Below are positions 42,223 through 49,622 of a stretch of 64,000 nt of DNA, in pieces. A program made the position numbers and the translations under genes. Numbering within the stretch: the first letter of the stretch is position 1; every line of letters begins with the position of its first letter. The notes below the pieces were generated by a model that was not told where the DNA came from, ran no database searches, and worked only from the letters and a program-made list of their open reading frames with translations. The stretch is from Clostridium sp. UBA699 (lineage in GTDB: Bacteria > Bacillota > Clostridia > Clostridiales > Clostridiaceae): the NCBI GenBank assembly GCA_002298915.1, contig DBML01000023.1, positions 1-64,000 of the forward strand, given 5' to 3'.

Positions 42223-43170
42223 ATGGAGGTTTTGACTTTCGGCGAGACCATGGTGCTTTTCAACCCCAGCCTTACGGGGCCTCTGAGATACGTCCCTGGA
42301 TTCAGCAAATCCATAGGCGGAGCGGAGTCTAACGTTGCGATCGCCCTTGCGAGGCTCGGACATGATTCCGCCTGGTTCTCAATGGTCGGGAAGGACGAGT
42401 TCGGAAGGTACATCAGGAACACGATACGCGGCGAAGGCGTTGACGTATCCAGGGTTATGTGGACCGGCGATGCGAACACAGGGATCCTGTTCAAGGAGAG
42501 ATTCGCCAGCGAGAACCCTAACGTTTACTACTACAGGAAGGATTCGGCTGCTACGAAGCTGACCTTGAAGGACATAGACGAGGAATATATAAAGCAGGCC
42601 AGGATAATCCACATGACAGGGATAACCCCGGCGCTTTCAAAAAGCATGCGCGAGGTCGTATTCGAGGTGCTCAGGATAGCTAAAGAGAACGGCATAACCG
42701 TATCCTTCGACCCGAACATCAGGCTTAAGCTATGGTCCTTAGAAGAGGCGAAGCCTGTGCTGCTCGAGATGGCAGGGCTGTCGGACATAATCCTTCCTGG
42801 AATATCGGAGGGAGAGATGCTGCTTGGTCTCAGCGACGAGAAGGAGATAGCGGAGAAGTTCCTTGAGATGGGCTGCAGGATAGTCGCAGTAAAGCTTGGA
42901 GCCGACGGCTGCTACGTGGCAGACAAAAACGGGGGAACCTACGTCAAGGGCTTCAGGGTGGAGCACCTTGTGGATACGGTGGGAGCAGGCGACGGTTTTG
43001 CTGCAGGCTTCCTTTCGGGAATGCTGCAGGGGATGGACCTGCCAGATTGCGGCCAATTCGGCAACGGAGTGGGTGCCATGGCCACCCTGGTGCAGGGAGA
43101 CATGGAGGGATACCCATACCTTGACCAGCTCCTTGCTTTCATGGGGAAAAAGAAGGTCGTGGACAGGTAG
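42223..43170 (+). CDS. kdgK: 2-keto-3-deoxygluconate kinase (PfkB family)
   Basis: Phosphorylates KDG to KDPG, linking uxuA to eda. 315-residue ribokinase-fold protein: GGAESNVAIALARLG near 37-51, PGISEGE, and the anion-hole/catalytic DTVGAGDGFAAGFLSG near 252. It starts with ATG 2 bp after the eda stop, so translation is probably coupled. Completes the glucuronate to pyruvate plus G3P route in this operon. Confidence 0.92.
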   Translation: MEVLTFGETMVLFNPSLTGPLRYVPGFSKSIGGAESNVAIALARLGHDSAWFSMVGKDEFGRYIRNTIRGEGVDVSRVMWTGDANTGILFKERFASENPNVYYYRKDSAATKLTLKDIDEEYIKQARIIHMTGITPALSKSMREVVFEVLRIAKENGITVSFDPNIRLKLWSLEEAKPVLLEMAGLSDIILPGISEGEMLLGLSDEKEIAEKFLEMGCRIVAVKLGADGCYVADKNGGTYVKGFRVEHLVDTVGAGDGFAAGFLSGMLQGMDLPDCGQFGNGVGAMATLVQGDMEGYPYLDQLLAFMGKKKVVDR

Positions 43171-43206
43171 CCTGCATAGTTAGTCAAACAAAAGAGAGGT
43201 GCGATT

Positions 43207-43908
43207 ATGGTTATGAATTTTCCGGAAAAAATCAGGGGAGAAAACTCTAAGGAATACGCTTACAGGGTTTTGAAGGACAACATCATGTCCCTGGAGCTCA
43301 AGCCGGGCCAGAACATAAATGAATCGGAGCTTTCCGAGCAGCTGAACATATCAAGGACACCTGTCAGGGAGATACTGATGAGGCTCAAGGAGGAGCATCT
43401 CATAATGGTGAAACCTCAGATAGGCACCTACGTTTCTCTTATTGACAGGCAGCTCGTCAACGAGGCATATTTCATGAGGTACCATCTGGAGAAAGAGGTG
43501 CTGAGGATGGCCTGCAGGGGGTTCCCTGAGGAGAACCTGCTCGAACTGGAAAGAAACCTTATCTCGCAGAAGAGCATCTTTGGAAAACAGGGCAAGGAGC
43601 TGGAATTCCACAAGCTGGACATAGAATTTCACGGCATCATATTCTCGGGCCTCGGCCTTGCTGAGGTTTGGAACTCGATACTGAAGATAAGCACGCATTA
43701 CAACAGGCTTAGGCTGCTGTCGGAGATAAAGTATTCGAACAAGGACCTTATCGGACAGCACGAGCAGTTTTACAAAGCGATAAGGAGCAAGGACTCTGAA
43801 GCGGTAGAACAGCTGCTGGAGAAGCATTTCAGCAAACCAAAGGAAAACTGGGAAAGCTTATTCGGCGAACTATCCGAATACAGCAATTACTTCAGCGATT
43901 ATTCATAA
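43207..43908 (+). CDS. GntR/FCD-family regulator of hexuronate genes, copy 2
   Basis: 233-residue FadR-subfamily regulator closely similar to the one at 33156-33842: YAYRVLKDNIMSLELKPG, SRTPVREILMRLKEEHL, VKPQIGTYVSLID and EFHKLDIEFHGIIFSGLGLAEVW align almost residue for residue. FCD ligand positions (HKLDIEFH, THYNRLR, QHEQFY, EKHFSKP) are kept except that the last His region differs. AGAGGTG precedes ATG 43207. Last gene of the glucuronate operon, so its own level rises with induction; it may respond to a different ligand from copy 1. Confidence 0.86.
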   Translation: MVMNFPEKIRGENSKEYAYRVLKDNIMSLELKPGQNINESELSEQLNISRTPVREILMRLKEEHLIMVKPQIGTYVSLIDRQLVNEAYFMRYHLEKEVLRMACRGFPEENLLELERNLISQKSIFGKQGKELEFHKLDIEFHGIIFSGLGLAEVWNSILKISTHYNRLRLLSEIKYSNKDLIGQHEQFYKAIRSKDSEAVEQLLEKHFSKPKENWESLFGELSEYSNYFSDYS

Positions 43909-43948
43909 TGAAATGGTGGTTCCGAGCGAATTGGAACCGCCATTCTAT

Positions 43949-44335
43949 TTATTTGCGGCTTATTATCTGGTCTGCCCTTTCAGGGTCGCTAACCTTAATT
44001 ATGAGAGGAGCAACCCCGTTGCTGGAGTAGCCGTAAATGTATGCTATGTCTATACCTGCATCAGAGAGCTTGCTTATTATGCTGTGGACCGCACCTGGCA
44101 CATCCGGAGCGTCTATGCGCAGGACGTCGGTTATCTTAACCGAAAAATCATCATCCTTCAGGGCTTTGGCGGCCTTGTCTATATCATTAACGATCAGCCT
44201 TAGGATCCCGTAGCCTTCGGTCTCGGCAATTGACATAGCGGAGATGTTTATGCTGTTGTCGGCGAGCACTTTGGTCGCCTCCTCAAGCCTCCCCAGTTCG
44301 TTCTGCAAAAATACTGACAGCTGTTTAATAATCAT
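43949..44335 (-). CDS. Tandem ACT-domain protein
   Basis: 128-residue amino-acid-binding regulatory protein made of two ACT domains: first IIKQLSVFLQNELGRLEEATKVLADNSINISAM..., second DVLRIDAPDVPGAVHSIISKLSDAGIDIAYIY... (the ELGRLEEATKVL and VPGAVHSII helices). Such proteins are a common partner of phenylacetate-CoA ligases in anaerobes. GTG 44344 overlaps GGAAGGTG, so ATG 44335 is preferred. It lies 22 bp after paaK in the same transcript under the Phe T-box; the likely ligand is an aromatic amino acid (inference). Confidence 0.85.
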   Translation of the reverse strand: MIIKQLSVFLQNELGRLEEATKVLADNSINISAMSIAETEGYGILRLIVNDIDKAAKALKDDDFSVKITDVLRIDAPDVPGAVHSIISKLSDAGIDIAYIYGYSSNGVAPLIIKVSDPERADQIISRK

Positions 44336-44357
44336 TTCGTTCACCTTCCTTGTCTTT

Positions 44358-45656
44358 CTATATCTTGCGATTGTCGATCACGCGCTTTGCCTTGCCTTCG
44401 CTTCTTGCCAGCGTCCTGTGCTCAACCAAGCTTATTATAACACTTATGCCGAGGATGCTTTCGATCTTGTGCTTGATCTTCTGGCGTATAGAGTTGAGCT
44501 GAACCATCTCGTCTGAGAAGTACTTGTCATCGATCTCTACCTGTATCTCGAGGGTGTCCAGGTTGTCCCTGCGGTCCACGACCAGCACATAGTGGGGCTT
44601 TGCCTCGGTTACTTCAAGAAGCGCGCTCTCGACCTGCGAAGGGAAAACATTGACGCCCCTTATTATCAGCATGTCGTCCGAACGGCCGAATATCTTCGAC
44701 ATCCTGACGTTTGTCCTGCCGCATCCGCAGGTTGAATAGTCAAGGCTGCTAAGGTCGCGAGTCCTGTACCTCAGGAGAGGCATCGCTTCCTTTGTGAGGG
44801 TCGTGAACACCAGCTCGCCAGTTGAACCCTCGGGAAGGGGCTGCAGCGTCAGAGGGTCAAGTATCTCGGGAACAAAGTGGTCCTCGGCTATGTGAAGTCC
44901 GCTTTGGAATTCGCAGCTGTTGGCAACCCCCGGACCCATGACCTCGCTCAGGCCGTAGATGTCGAACGCTTTTATGTCGAGCCCCTCCTCGATCTTTGCA
45001 CGCATCTCCTGGCTCCACGGCTCAGCTCCGAAAATGCCGATCTTGAGTGCGAGCTTCTTCGGATCGATACCGGCAGTTTCCATTGCGTCGGCCAGATATG
45101 CTGCGTAGGAGGGTGTGCATGCGAGGACGGTGGTGCCGAAATCCTGCAGCAGCGAAAGCTGCTTCTCCGTGTTCCCGCCGGAGATCGGCACTACCGCAGC
45201 GCCGATCTTTTCAGCCCCGTAGTGGATCCCCAGGCCGCCGGTGAAGAGGCCGTAGCCGAAGGCTATCTGTATGGTGTCCTCGCGGGTGACTCCCGAGCAG
45301 CTCAGAGCCCTGGCGACAACCTCCGAGAACGTGTCTATGTCCTTCCTTGTGTACGCGACGACTGTCGGCTTTCCGGTTGTACCCGAGGAAGCGTGGACCC
45401 TTACAACCTCGCTCTTGGGCGTCGCGAAAAGTCCGAAGGGGTAGTTGTCCCTCAGGTCCTGCTTCGTAGTGAAGGGGAGCTTGACGAGGTCGTCTATAGA
45501 GTTTATGTCCTGGGGCCCGATCCCGAGCTCCTGCATCTTTTTTCTATAAAAAGGCACGTTGTGGTATACCCTGCTCACAACTTCCTTAAGGCGGCGGCCC
45601 TGCAGGTCGCGCATCTGTTCTCTGCTCATGCATTCCATAGGCTCATTCCAAATCAT
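44358..45656 (-). CDS. paaK: Phenylacetate--CoA ligase (arylacetate-CoA ligase)
   Basis: Activates phenylacetate (or indole-/hydroxyphenyl-acetate) with ATP and CoA. 432-residue ANL-superfamily enzyme: phosphate loop HASSGTTGKPTV near 95, IQIAFGYGLFTGGLG, FGAEPWSQEMR, DIYGLSEVMGPGVA, TKEAMPLLRYRTRDLS and the C-terminal GRSDDMLIIRGVNVFPSQVE. Frame opens at 45740, but that lies in the T-box terminator; ATG 45656 follows GGAGAGTGG. Controlled by a T-box reading a Phe codon, which points to aromatic amino-acid synthesis from arylacetates via 2-oxoacid:ferredoxin oxidoreductase. Confidence 0.92.
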   Translation of the reverse strand: MIWNEPMECMSREQMRDLQGRRLKEVVSRVYHNVPFYRKKMQELGIGPQDINSIDDLVKLPFTTKQDLRDNYPFGLFATPKSEVVRVHASSGTTGKPTVVAYTRKDIDTFSEVVARALSCSGVTREDTIQIAFGYGLFTGGLGIHYGAEKIGAAVVPISGGNTEKQLSLLQDFGTTVLACTPSYAAYLADAMETAGIDPKKLALKIGIFGAEPWSQEMRAKIEEGLDIKAFDIYGLSEVMGPGVANSCEFQSGLHIAEDHFVPEILDPLTLQPLPEGSTGELVFTTLTKEAMPLLRYRTRDLSSLDYSTCGCGRTNVRMSKIFGRSDDMLIIRGVNVFPSQVESALLEVTEAKPHYVLVVDRRDNLDTLEIQVEIDDKYFSDEMVQLNSIRQKIKHKIESILGISVIISLVEHRTLARSEGKAKRVIDNRKI

Positions 45657-45691
45657 ATGTTCCACTCTCCTGTGCTTTGATATTTTTGAAA

Positions 45692-45730
45692 ACAAAAAAG
45701 GGCTTCCGTCTCGTAAGAGACGGGAAACCC
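45692..45730 (-). terminator. T-box terminator of paaK leader
   Basis: On minus, GGGTTTCCCGTCTC pairs with GAGACGGAAGCCC (45730-45700; loop TTAC, small bulge), followed by TTTTTTG. Confidence 0.88.
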
Positions 45731-45940
45731 GCGGTACCACTCCAATTGCTTTACAGCCACTCAGGACAAAACTATCCGTATCCGGTTAACGGAGGAAACC
45801 GTGCACGCCTACTGTTTGTTCAGCATGCAAGCTCAAGGGGGAACTTCGGCTATAGCTTCGTCATCGGCTCACACCAAACCCGACTCTCTGGAAACGAAAA
45901 GGCACAGCTTACTTTACCCTGTCAGCGCTTTTGTATATTG
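45692..45940 (-). promoter_or_regulatory. Phenylalanine T-box riboswitch upstream of paaK-ACT
   Basis: On minus: stem I with AGAGAGTCGGGTTTGGTG and GAGCCGA (45888-45863), specifier TTC at 45843-45841 (context GAAG-TTC-CCCCTTGAGC), T-box GGAGTGGTACCGCGG (45743-45729), then terminator. The specifier was set by alignment with the two synthetase leaders in this window, GAA-TGG-GTCCCTGAG (trpS) and GAAAT-TAC-CCCCTCAGAG (tyrS). TTC is a Phe codon. Confidence 0.87.
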
Positions 45941-45946
45941 ATTAAT

Positions 45947-45975
45947 ATAATATAATCTGGCACAAGGATTGTCAA
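45947..45975 (-). promoter_or_regulatory. Promoter of the paaK T-box transcript
   Basis: On minus: TTGACA (45975-45970), 17-bp spacer, TATTAT (45952-45947). Confidence 0.75.
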
Positions 45976-45986
45976 CCCTGGAAAAT

Positions 45987-46013
45987 TTAACATGCGCAAC
46001 TGAAGCATGTTAA
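45987..46013. repeat. 9+9 bp inverted repeat between paaK and glutaredoxin promoters
   Basis: TTAACATGC, 9 bp, GCATGTTAA: a perfect dyad 11 bp upstream of the paaK -35 in the divergent intergenic region. No transcript is expected to end here, so it is more likely a protein-binding site than a terminator. Confidence 0.55.
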
Positions 46014-46139
46014 GAAAAATCAATTACAGGGACCTGTTTAAGAGCTGGAGGAAGAAGAATATGATTACGTATGGCAAATTATCCTGTAAGGCATTATAAT
46101 TAAGGAGGATTATATTTTGCCTGGAGGGAGATGCATATC

Positions 46140-46418
46140 ATGGCTGAAAAAACACATGTTGACGGAACCGACAGAGGCGACATACTGGTTTACGGGCTCA
46201 GCACCTGCGTGTGGTGCAAGAGGGCTAAAAGCTTCCTTGAAGAAAAAGGGATCGCATATGACTATATCTTTGTAGATCTTCTTGAAGGAGATGACAGGAA
46301 TACGGTGCTGGACGAGGTTTCAAAATGGAACCCGAAGGTATCGTTCCCGACAATAATTGTTAACGGCAAATGCGTTGTCGGATTCAAAGAGGATGAGATC
46401 CTAGAGGGGCTCAAATGA
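46140..46418 (+). CDS. Glutaredoxin-like thiol protein
   Basis: Small thiol-disulfide carrier, 92 residues: thioredoxin fold with redox motif CVWC (C23/C26) in YGLSTCVWCKRAKSFL, a VSFPTIIVNGK cis-Pro segment and VGFKEDEI at the end. Resembles glutaredoxin/NrdH-like proteins that in anaerobes are reduced by non-glutathione systems. GGAGGGAG at 46123-46130 is too close to ATG 46131, so ATG 46140 is preferred. Its stop overlaps the start of the FTR-rubredoxin gene (ATGA), indicating translational coupling. Confidence 0.86.
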   Translation: MAEKTHVDGTDRGDILVYGLSTCVWCKRAKSFLEEKGIAYDYIFVDLLEGDDRNTVLDEVSKWNPKVSFPTIIVNGKCVVGFKEDEILEGLK

Positions 46419-46867
46419 TGGAGCAGGAAAGAATTGATACGCTTTATGAAAAGATAAAAAAGCAGGCAGAGGGAAGCGGGTACTTCCTTAACCCCGACGC
46501 GCAGTTCGCCAAGGACCTCGTCGAGGGTCTGCTGGTGAACGATGAAAGGTACGGCTACATGCTATGCCCGTGCAGGCTGTCATCAGGTGAGAGGGTGAAG
46601 GACCTTGACATAATCTGCCCCTGCGACTACAGGGATGCGGACATCACCGATTTTGGGGCTTGCTACTGCGCGCTTTATGTGAGCGGCAAGGTGGTGAAGG
46701 GAGAGCAGGAAGTGCAGCCGATACCGGAGAGAAGGGATTCCGGGGCTAAGGAGAGGCTCCCTATTTGGAGGTGCAAGGTCTGCGGATATCTGTGCGCTCG
46801 CGAAAATCCGCCTGAAATCTGCCCTATCTGCAAGGTTGGCTCGGACAGGTTTGAAAAGTTCTTGTAA
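46415..46867 (+). CDS. Ferredoxin:thioredoxin reductase catalytic subunit fused to rubredoxin
   Basis: Probable ferredoxin- or rubredoxin-dependent disulfide reductase, 150 residues. FTR catalytic part: CPC (51-53), CPC (68-70) and CYC (83-85), giving the six Cys that hold the 4Fe-4S cluster and active disulfide; plant FTR has CHC in the last motif, here Tyr replaces His. A linker (95-115) leads to a rubrerythrin-type rubredoxin domain with C120, C123, C136, C139 (WRCKVCGYLC, CPICKVG). There is no FTR variable subunit. Middle gene of a three-gene redox operon with a glutaredoxin and an FAD oxidoreductase. Confidence 0.88.
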   Translation: MMEQERIDTLYEKIKKQAEGSGYFLNPDAQFAKDLVEGLLVNDERYGYMLCPCRLSSGERVKDLDIICPCDYRDADITDFGACYCALYVSGKVVKGEQEVQPIPERRDSGAKERLPIWRCKVCGYLCARENPPEICPICKVGSDRFEKFL

Positions 46868-46899
46868 GTTGTAATGATCAATACGGAGGGGTTAATTAA

Positions 46900-47862
46900 A
46901 TGCAGGTTTACGATTTGATTGTGGTTGGCGGAGGGATTTCAGGTATTTCTTCTGCCGTAGCCGCGAAAAAGAACGGCGCAGAAAAGGTGCTGATACTGGA
47001 AAAGGACGACCAGCTGGGCGGCATGATGAACCAATGCATACACAGCGGCTTCGGTGCGGAGCTGTTCAAGGAGGAGCTGACAGGCCCTGAGTTCTCTCAG
47101 AGGTATATAGACAAGGTTATAGCCCTCGAAATCGAATACAAGCTCGATACGATGGTTCTGCAGATTCAAAAGGACAGGGTTGTAACAGCGGTAAACTCGG
47201 AGGAAGGCATCTTTGAAATAAAGGGCAGGACCATAGTTTTCGCGACAGGGTGCATCGAGAACACGAAGGAGGCTGTCAATATCCTGGGAAGCAAGATGGC
47301 GGGAATATACACAGCGGGAACAGCCCAGAAGATAGTGAACACCGAAGGATACCTTCCGGGGAAGAGGGCGGTCATAATAGGCTCAGGAAACCTGGGGCTT
47401 ATGATGGCGAGGACTATGTACCTTGAGGGAGCGAAAGTCCTGGGTGTCATCGAGCCTGGTACGAAAGCGAAGGGGCAGGAGAAATACGAAGTTGAGTGCG
47501 TCGAAGATTTCAACATACCCATGCTGCTGATGCACAAGCTGCTTGAGATCCATGGAGACGAGAGGATAGAAAGCATAACCGTCACAGAGGTTGACTGCGA
47601 CGGCAAGAGGATTGAAGGATCGGAGAAGACCGTGGAATGCGATGCCATACTTCTGTCGGTAGACCTGATCCCGGATACAGTGCTGCTCAGGGATTCGGGA
47701 ATCGCCCTGACAGAAGGCTTCTCAACAAATGCAGACGGGATTTATGTTTGCGGAAACGCAAACCATGTCCATGAGAATGTGGACCACCTGATCGAGGAGT
47801 CCCGCAGTGCAGGGCTAGCGGCTGCCGGGTTCGCCAGGGAACTGGTCACAGGAGGTTTCTGA
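46900..47862 (+). CDS. FAD-dependent pyridine nucleotide oxidoreductase
   Basis: 320-residue two-dinucleotide-domain flavoprotein: FAD loop VVGGGISGISSA (about 7-18), the segment GGMMNQCIHSGFGAELFKEELTGPE seen in the oxidoreductase family next to GlpA in Firmicutes, ATGCIEN, NAD(P) loop IIGSGNLGLMMA near 165, and the C-terminal FAD contact GIYVCGNANHVHENVDHLIEE. A CxxC active disulfide of the thioredoxin-reductase type is not seen, so it probably passes electrons on rather than reducing a disulfide directly. It lies 32 bp after the FTR-rubredoxin gene; its 3' end overlaps the convergent RusA-like gene by 17 bp. Confidence 0.85.
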   Translation: MQVYDLIVVGGGISGISSAVAAKKNGAEKVLILEKDDQLGGMMNQCIHSGFGAELFKEELTGPEFSQRYIDKVIALEIEYKLDTMVLQIQKDRVVTAVNSEEGIFEIKGRTIVFATGCIENTKEAVNILGSKMAGIYTAGTAQKIVNTEGYLPGKRAVIIGSGNLGLMMARTMYLEGAKVLGVIEPGTKAKGQEKYEVECVEDFNIPMLLMHKLLEIHGDERIESITVTEVDCDGKRIEGSEKTVECDAILLSVDLIPDTVLLRDSGIALTEGFSTNADGIYVCGNANHVHENVDHLIEESRSAGLAAAGFARELVTGGF

Positions 47863-48481
47863 GGCAGTCCCTGCATATGACCTTCCTGCCTCTGTCAGCA
47901 GTCACAACATTTTTTTCGTTAACAGGTTTGCGGCAGATTTCGCAGACCGGGCCATCACCTATAAGAGAATCGCTATTCTGGACCGGCTTCCTGAGAGGAC
48001 TGCCGGCCAGATTTTTTTTATTTGAGGGAGGTTCATAGCTGATAGGAGCGCATGCCTCCTGTTTTTCTTCTATATTATACGAAAGTGAATACACGCTTTC
48101 GCCGAAAAGCTCCAGCTCAAAGCGGGGGTTTTCCTTGTCGTAATACTCCTCGATAACTAGCCTTCTTATCTGGGCATCGTTCACGATGAGCCCGCTCTTT
48201 TCGACCCCGTCAAATATGCTCTTCGTTATGTTGTTTGTGTCAGGATGGCGCTTGCTGCTCTTGTAGAAGACCTTGAGCACGGCTATCAGGGACTCGCTAA
48301 GGGTTACGCCCGGATTCTGGACCCTTGCGTTGTAGGCTATCTCCTCCTCATACAGCGCGTACCTGTCGTGGTATTTCCCCGAATTGGAAGGGAGTATGGC
48401 CCTGCCGTTGACGCTCATGAGCTTGAAGTTCGATTTGGTTATTGGTGATCCTGCCACTGTTATTTTTGCGTATGGTCTCAT
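47846..48481 (-). CDS. RusA-like Holliday junction nuclease with C-terminal zinc ribbon
   Basis: 211-residue protein. The N-terminal half matches RusA: an initial beta-strand KITVAGSPITKSNF, and the catalytic-region HPDTNNITKSIFDGVEKSGLIVNDAQIRRLVIEEY with acidic residues at the expected spacing (D near 80, 91 and 101). A linker leads to a C-terminal CEIC...CRDC zinc-ribbon (about 180-208). RusA usually comes from prophages; none is visible here. AGGAG at 48488-48492 picks ATG 48481 over 48499. Substrate binding by the zinc ribbon is inferred. Confidence 0.75.
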   Translation of the reverse strand: MRPYAKITVAGSPITKSNFKLMSVNGRAILPSNSGKYHDRYALYEEEIAYNARVQNPGVTLSESLIAVLKVFYKSSKRHPDTNNITKSIFDGVEKSGLIVNDAQIRRLVIEEYYDKENPRFELELFGESVYSLSYNIEEKQEACAPISYEPPSNKKNLAGSPLRKPVQNSDSLIGDGPVCEICRKPVNEKNVVTADRGRKVICRDCLRNLL

Positions 48482-48596
48482 TTCGACACTCCTAAACATA
48501 TTATGCTACTCTATATAATATACCATATCGTTGAATAATGCACTGCCAAGAAGTATAATTAAATGTATACACACTAATTGATGAGAGGTTTTTTTA

Positions 48597-49622
48597 ATGA
48601 AGGAAATAACTAACATTCTTGCTATAGAGAGCAGCTGCGACGAGACTTCCGCAGCGGTTGTCCAGAACGGAAGAAAGGTGCTCTCAAACGTCATCGCTTC
48701 CCAGATAGACATCCACAAGAAGTTCGGCGGGGTAGTTCCAGAGGTGGCATCCAGGGCTCATGTGGAGGTCATCAGCGCAGTTGTAGAGGAAGCGCTTGAG
48801 AAAGGAGGGGTAACGCTGAAGGAAATCGATGCCGTAGCCGTCACCTACGGGCCTGGACTCGTCGGAGCCCTGCTGGTGGGGCTGCAGTACGCTAAGGGGC
48901 TTGCCTACGCCATAAAGAAGCCGCTGGTGGGGGTAAACCACATAGAAGGGCACATAAGCGCAAACTTCATACAGCATCCGGACCTTGAGCCGCCCTTCGT
49001 ATGCCTCATCGTATCAGGAGGGCATACCTGCATTGTATACATGAAGGATTACGGCGAGTTCGAGATAATGGGCCAGACAAGGGATGACGCAGCCGGAGAG
49101 GCTTACGACAAGGTTGCAAGAGCGATCGGGCTTGGATATCCCGGGGGGCCAAAGATAGACAGGCTTTCGAAGGAGGGGAATCCTGATGCAATCAAGTTCA
49201 CCAGGGCCAATTTCCACGATCCGGATACTCTTGATTTCTCTTTCAGCGGGGTCAAATCAGCCGTGCTGAACTACCTAAACAAGATGGAGATGAAGGGAGA
49301 AGAGGTCAACAAGGCAGACGTCGCAGCTTCCTTCCAGAAGTCTGTAGTGGACTTCCTTGCCGACAACTCCATGAGGGCCTGCAGGCTGAAAGGGGTCGGC
49401 AGGATGGCGGTAGCCGGAGGCGTGGCTTCTAATTCATGCCTCAGAGAAAAGCTGACGGCGGAGGGCAGGAAGAACGGCATAGAAATACTGTTCCCTGAGA
49501 TGATACTCTGCACTGACAACGCAGCAATGATAGGCAGCGCTGCATATTTCGAGCTTAAGCAGGGCAGGACGGCACCGCTCGACCTAAATGCAGTACCAAA
49601 CCTGAAGCTCGGCGAACGATAG
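48597..49622 (+). CDS. tsaD: tRNA N6-threonylcarbamoyladenosine transferase TsaD
   Basis: Transfers the threonylcarbamoyl group to A37 of tRNA with TsaB and TsaE. 341-residue ASKHA protein: ILAIESSCDETSAAVV at the start, metal-binding HxxxH in HVNHIEGH form (GVNHIEGHI, near 110), SGGHTCIVY, DDAAGEAYDKVAR, and the C-terminal GGVASNSCLR and CTDNAAMIG. TsaB, TsaE and RimI are encoded at 18713-20326, so this genome region carries three of the t6A genes in two places (TsaC not seen). Confidence 0.95.
   Translation: MKEITNILAIESSCDETSAAVVQNGRKVLSNVIASQIDIHKKFGGVVPEVASRAHVEVISAVVEEALEKGGVTLKEIDAVAVTYGPGLVGALLVGLQYAKGLAYAIKKPLVGVNHIEGHISANFIQHPDLEPPFVCLIVSGGHTCIVYMKDYGEFEIMGQTRDDAAGEAYDKVARAIGLGYPGGPKIDRLSKEGNPDAIKFTRANFHDPDTLDFSFSGVKSAVLNYLNKMEMKGEEVNKADVAASFQKSVVDFLADNSMRACRLKGVGRMAVAGGVASNSCLREKLTAEGRKNGIEILFPEMILCTDNAAMIGSAAYFELKQGRTAPLDLNAVPNLKLGER

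Noticed and set aside
44877..45680. 267-codon open frame on plus opposite paaK
   Set aside because: Complement of well-conserved ANL-enzyme motifs, no RBS, no recognisable domain.
46117..46290. Possible short gene starting at TTG 46117 behind a strong AAGGAGG (46102-46108)
   Set aside because: The frame overlaps the glutaredoxin gene out of phase, gives an unrelated basic peptide of about 55 residues, and has no support beyond the RBS-like sequence, which sits at the probable transcription start.
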